From Bacillota bacterium (GTDB taxonomy: Bacteria > Bacillota > Clostridia > Christensenellales > UMGS416), in NCBI GenBank assembly GCA_023398815.1, contig JAEWRW010000026.1, positions 1 through 64,000 on the forward strand: a stretch of DNA of 64,000 nucleotides, read 5' to 3'. Both the position numbers and the translations under genes were made by a program. The notes under the pieces were generated by a model that was not told the origin of the DNA, searched no databases, and was given only the letters and a program-made list of their open reading frames with translations. Positions 61,467 through 64,000 of this stretch are shown here, one piece after another. The stretch's first letter is position 1, and each line of letters opens with the position of its first letter.

Positions 61467-62256
61467 CGCAGCAGCGCCTCCTTTCATAGGGGTCGTAGAG
61501 TGACGGCCATGCCGTGCCATGGCACAACGCTTCGGCCGCCGAGTACATCGGTTCGGATTTCTGCACCGGCACAAAGATGCCGCCGGCGTAGGCCCCCGCC
61601 GTTTCGCCATTGTTGTTGCCGTTGCCGGGCATGTTGCTGTAATCCGGCAGGGTGTTGCCATTGCCGGGCTTGTTGGCGTAGTCCGGCAGAGTGCTGCCAT
61701 TCCCCGGCTTGTTGGCGTAGTCCGGGAGGGTGTTCCCGTTCCCCGGCTTCTTACTGTAGTCCGGTAACGTGCTGCCGTTGCCAGGCTTGTTGGCGTAGTC
61801 CGGCAGGGTGTTCCCATTCCCGGGCTTCTTGCTGTAGTCCGGTAACGTGCTGCCGTTGCCAGGCTTGTTGGCGTAGTCCGGCAGGGTGCTGCCGTTGCCG
61901 GGCTTCCTGCTGTAGTCCGGGAGGGTGCTGCCATTCCCCGGTTTGTTGGCATAGTCCGGGAGCGTGTTCCCGTTCCCAGGCTTCTTGCTGTAGTCCGGTA
62001 ACGTGCTGCCGTTGCCAGGCTTGTTGGCGTAGTCCGGCAGGGTGTTCCCGTTCCCGGGCTTGTTGGCGTAGTCTGGCAGTGCGTTGCCATTTCCAGGCTT
62101 GTGGCTGTAATCCGGCATTGTGTTGCCGTTGCCAGGCTTGTTGGCATAGCCCGGCAGGGTGTTGCCGGGCATATTCCCCGGCCAATTGCCGTTGTTGTTC
62201 TGGTTGCCGCCAGTGTTGCCCGTATCGCCCCACGGCAGCAGGAAATCGTCAAACAT
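61459..62256 (-). CDS. cotJA: CotJA-like spore coat protein with 13 tandem 13-aa repeats
   Basis: This is a 265-aa protein. The last 45 residues (AGGIFVPVQKSEPMYSAAEA, then GTAWPSLYDPYERR) are a CotJA domain, normally the bulk of a protein of about 80 aa. Before it, residues 41-209 are 13 copies of a unit PGNG(N/S)TLPDY(A/S)(N/K)K, and the first 40 residues are Asn/Gly-rich. The repeat region has no charge clusters and would be extended and Tyr-rich, suited to cross-linking in the coat. The ATG at 62256 follows GGGAGG by 7 nt. The operon with cotJB and cotJC is intact. Confidence 0.9.
   Translation of the reverse strand: MFDDFLLPWGDTGNTGGNQNNNGNWPGNMPGNTLPGYANKPGNGNTMPDYSHKPGNGNALPDYANKPGNGNTLPDYANKPGNGSTLPDYSKKPGNGNTLPDYANKPGNGSTLPDYSRKPGNGSTLPDYANKPGNGSTLPDYSKKPGNGNTLPDYANKPGNGSTLPDYSKKPGNGNTLPDYANKPGNGSTLPDYANKPGNGNTLPDYSNMPGNGNNNGETAGAYAGGIFVPVQKSEPMYSAAEALCHGTAWPSLYDPYERRRCCDV
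61630..62136 (-). repeat. 39-bp tandem repeats inside cotJA
   Basis: There are thirteen in-frame units of 39 bp. They alternate loosely between ANK and S(K/R/H)K endings, which indicates expansion by a two-unit (78-bp) step. Silent differences are few, so expansion is recent or kept homogeneous. Confidence 0.95.
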
Positions 62257-62295
62257 TCGGATTCCTCCCTCTCTCGTTTGGGATGTCCCTGTGGC

Positions 62296-62303
62296 ATGGT
62301 ATG
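62296..62303 (-). promoter_or_regulatory. Possible sporulation-type -10 of cotJ
   Basis: CATACCAT on the minus strand differs at one position from the sigma-E -10 CATACAAT, about 40 bp before the cotJA ATG. No convincing -35 is seen. Confidence 0.25.
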
Positions 62304-62403
62304 TGCAGGCAGCCAAGTCGGTGCATCGGTGGGGCATTGGGAAAGGCGCTCTATAACGGGCCAAAAAAAGACATCCAGTAAGATAGACAATCGGCGTCAT
62401 TTC

Positions 62404-62431
62404 TTGACTTATGCCGCCGTGTCGGTATACT
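62404..62431 (+). promoter_or_regulatory. Promoter of oadB
   Basis: TTGACT, a 16-bp spacer and TATACT, 110 bp before the oadB start. Confidence 0.65.
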
Positions 62432-62541
62432 TAACTGCGGGAGTTCTGTGTCTGTGCGCACACGCCATTCTCATTCGCATTTCCATTTTCAGCCGCGCAG
62501 GCCACCCCAAAAATACCAACCAGAAAGGCGGAGCCCACAGG

Positions 62542-63684
62542 ATGGAAGTTTTTGCGAAATTGACCCAGGGGCTGACCAGCATGAACGGCGTACAAGTCGC
62601 ACAGATGCTGGTGATGTTCCTCATTGGCGGCACATTGATCTGGCTGGCCATCAAGAAGGAATACGAGCCCATGCTGCTGCTGCCCATCGGCTTTGGCTGC
62701 ATCCTGGCGAACATTCCTCTCTCCAGTGCCCTCGGGGAAGAGGGGTTTCTCAGTATCCTCTACAACGCTGGTATAGCCAATGAATTGTTCCCGATCTTCA
62801 TCTTCATCGCCGTGGGCGCGATGATTGATTTCGGCCCGCTACTGCGCCAGCCGGTCACGCTGTTCTTCGGCGCGGCGGCACAATTTGGCATCTTCATGGC
62901 GCTGCTGCTGGCGGTGCTGTGCAACGAGTTCATGCCCGGCATCTTCACGCTGAAGGAAGCGGCGGCGGTGGGCATCATCGGCGCGGCTGACGGCCCCACC
63001 TCCATCTATGTGGGTGGCCTGTTCGCCCCCAAATATCTAGGCCCGATCTCCGTGGCGGCCTACTCCTATATGGCGTTGGTGCCGCTCATTCAGCCGCCGG
63101 TCATCCGGGCGCTGACGACCAAGAAGGAACGGATGATCCACATGGACGCCAACTTCGACATCGAGGTATCCAAGACCGTCAAGATTCTGTTCCCCATCGT
63201 GGTGACACTGGTCGCCGGGCTCATCGCCCCCATGAGCGTGGCGCTGGTCGGTTCTCTCATGTTCGGCAACCTGATCCGCGAGTGCGGCGTGCTGGAACGG
63301 TTGAGCATCTCGGCCCAGAACGAACTGGCCAACCTGGTGACACTGCTGCTGGGCATCACCATCGGCGCAACGATGGTGGCCAAGGACTTCCTGACCTGGC
63401 AGACAGCCCTCATCTTCCTCATTGGCATTCTGGCCTTCGTGTTTGACACCGCCGGCGGCGTTGTCTTTGCCAAGTTCATCAACCTGTTCCTCAAGAAAAA
63501 GGTCAACCCGATGATCGGCGCGGCCGGCATCTCGGCCTTCCCCATGTCTGCCCGTGTCATCCAGCGGATGGCCCAGCAGGAAGACCCGTCCAACTTCATC
63601 CTGATGCAGGCCACCGGCGCCAACGTTGCCGGACAGATCGGTTCGGTCATCGCCGGTGCTATTATACTGGCGATGCTGGGCTGA
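62542..63684 (+). CDS. oadB: Sodium-translocating decarboxylase, beta subunit
   Basis: This is a 380-aa polytopic carrier with about nine to eleven helices. It has GIIGAADGPTSIYV (Asp150), the family's sodium site region, and GNLIRECGVLERLS and AGISAFPMSARVIQ, all typical of OadB/MmdB/GcdB. Such subunits decarboxylate carboxybiotin and export Na+. Which acid is decarboxylated depends on the alpha subunit, which is absent here. AGGCGGAG precedes the ATG at 62542; longer frames upstream run antisense through cotJA. Confidence 0.94.
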   Translation: MEVFAKLTQGLTSMNGVQVAQMLVMFLIGGTLIWLAIKKEYEPMLLLPIGFGCILANIPLSSALGEEGFLSILYNAGIANELFPIFIFIAVGAMIDFGPLLRQPVTLFFGAAAQFGIFMALLLAVLCNEFMPGIFTLKEAAAVGIIGAADGPTSIYVGGLFAPKYLGPISVAAYSYMALVPLIQPPVIRALTTKKERMIHMDANFDIEVSKTVKILFPIVVTLVAGLIAPMSVALVGSLMFGNLIRECGVLERLSISAQNELANLVTLLLGITIGATMVAKDFLTWQTALIFLIGILAFVFDTAGGVVFAKFINLFLKKKVNPMIGAAGISAFPMSARVIQRMAQQEDPSNFILMQATGANVAGQIGSVIAGAIILAMLG

Positions 63685-63702
63685 CACGAGGAGGTAGAAA
63701 CG

Positions 63703-63846
63703 ATGGAAACCAATGCCATGATACTGGAAGCGTTCAAGCTGATGGGCGTGGGCGTGGGCTCGGTCTTTGGCGTGCTCATCATCTTCTTTGGCACCATCAA
63801 GCTGCTGATGCGCATCTTCCCCGCCCGTAAGAGCGAGGAGGAATAA
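63703..63846 (+). CDS. Small OadG-like gamma subunit of the sodium pump (47 aa)
   Basis: This is a 47-aa single-helix protein (helix about 15-37, LMGVGVGSVFGVLIIFFGTI) with a short cytoplasmic tail RIFPARKSEEE. Size, topology and position 18 nt after oadB match minimal OadG/MmdC-type subunits that stabilise the complex. The usual Pro/Ala linker and C-terminal zinc residues of long OadG are missing. GAGGAGG precedes the ATG. Confidence 0.8.
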   Translation: METNAMILEAFKLMGVGVGSVFGVLIIFFGTIKLLMRIFPARKSEEE

Positions 63847-63869
63847 CCCTCCCCCGACACACAACCAAC

Positions 63870-63900
63870 GGGCCGCCTTCGGCAGAAGGCGGCCCTTTTC
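63870..63900 (+). terminator. Terminator of oadB-oadG
   Basis: GGGCCGCCTTC, loop GGCA and GAAGGCGGCCC are followed by TTTTCT. Repeat copy E starts directly behind it. Confidence 0.9.
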
Positions 63901-64000
63901 TGGCTGTCGACATAGTCGACAGCCAGTCGCGTCTGCCGCTGTTGCGACAGCCGCGATTCAAAGTGCTTGTTCTCGCTTTGGCCAGATCGGTCGCCGCGCA
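63901..64000 (+). repeat. Dispersed structured repeat, copy E (cut by window end)
   Basis: It opens with GGCTGTCGAC-ATA-GTCGACAGCC, then CGCGTCTGCCGCTGTTGCGA and GCTTGTTCTCG, as in copies C and D. It abuts the oadG terminator on its left. The window ends within CGCCGCGCA. Confidence 0.85.

Noticed and set aside
61630..62136. CRISPR-like regular repeats
   Set aside because: The units are 39 bp, directly adjoining without spacers, and in frame within cotJA. They are coding tandem repeats.
62101..62541. A longer N terminus for the sodium-pump beta subunit
   Set aside because: The extension reads antisense through cotJA and its promoter region. The MEVFAK start has a ribosome site and the normal family length.

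Overview
The window reads as a chromosome segment of a GC-rich, endospore-forming, anaerobic Firmicute (Clostridia-like). The evidence is a cotJABC spore-coat operon, LonB, RNase J, a GerMN lipoprotein, a glycine T-box before an alpha2-type glyS, a CIRCE-controlled groESL, a trimeric NAD-linked [FeFe] hydrogenase with a Rex-like operator, class II GalT and a sodium-pump decarboxylase beta subunit. I see no outer-membrane genes, rRNA, tRNA, insertion sequence, prophage or CRISPR array. The species cannot be named from the sequence.

Layout. 0-4.5 kb: lonB (minus), then an ABC exporter of one ATPase and two permeases. 4.6-15.3 kb: a complete monoderm type IV pilus locus in one direction (pilB, pilT, pilC, pilA, pilD, three minor-pilin-like genes, pilM, pilN, pilO). 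15.8-24.8 kb: housekeeping genes (flavodoxin-like, galT, dcd, an unknown, a Cys-cluster protein, a patB/aldolase pair, a methyltransferase-like membrane protein, T-box plus glyS). 25-28.8 kb: a minus-strand operon rnj - split lysO - mltG, with a roughly 475-nt structured leader. 29.6-38.8 kb: a hydrogenase regulon. HydC-ATPase-ferredoxin-HydB-HydA form the enzyme operon. Upstream, DRTGG-ATPase-HydS-DRTGG-PHP form a putative sensory or regulatory operon whose hydrogenase-like protein has Ala in place of the proton-transfer Cys. 39-44 kb: DUF6062, dCMP deaminase, a P-loop kinase, groESL, and a DUF2089 gene with a 56-aa membrane protein. 44.8-50.2 kb: a minus-strand run of two tandem ATP-grasp ligases, a NYN-LOTUS protein, a GH127 enzyme and SfsA. 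50.4-60.3 kb: a UROD-like protein, GerM, RqcH, a second NYN protein, a seven-repeat PASTA protein and a second ABC exporter. 60.6-63.8 kb: cotJCBA, whose CotJA carries 13 tandem 13-aa repeats, then oadB-oadG.

The most unusual feature is a dispersed intergenic repeat of about 300 bp. Long copies lie near 15.3, 38.9, 44.5, 55.4 and 63.9 kb, all in the same orientation, and two fragments share only its hairpin. Copies keep base pairing but not reading frame, so they look like structured RNA or a hairpin-type mobile element. Two copies sit between near-identical terminator-like hairpins.

Promoters mostly match the vegetative consensus with 16-17 bp spacing. All calls come from reading the sequence; no database search or folding program was run.
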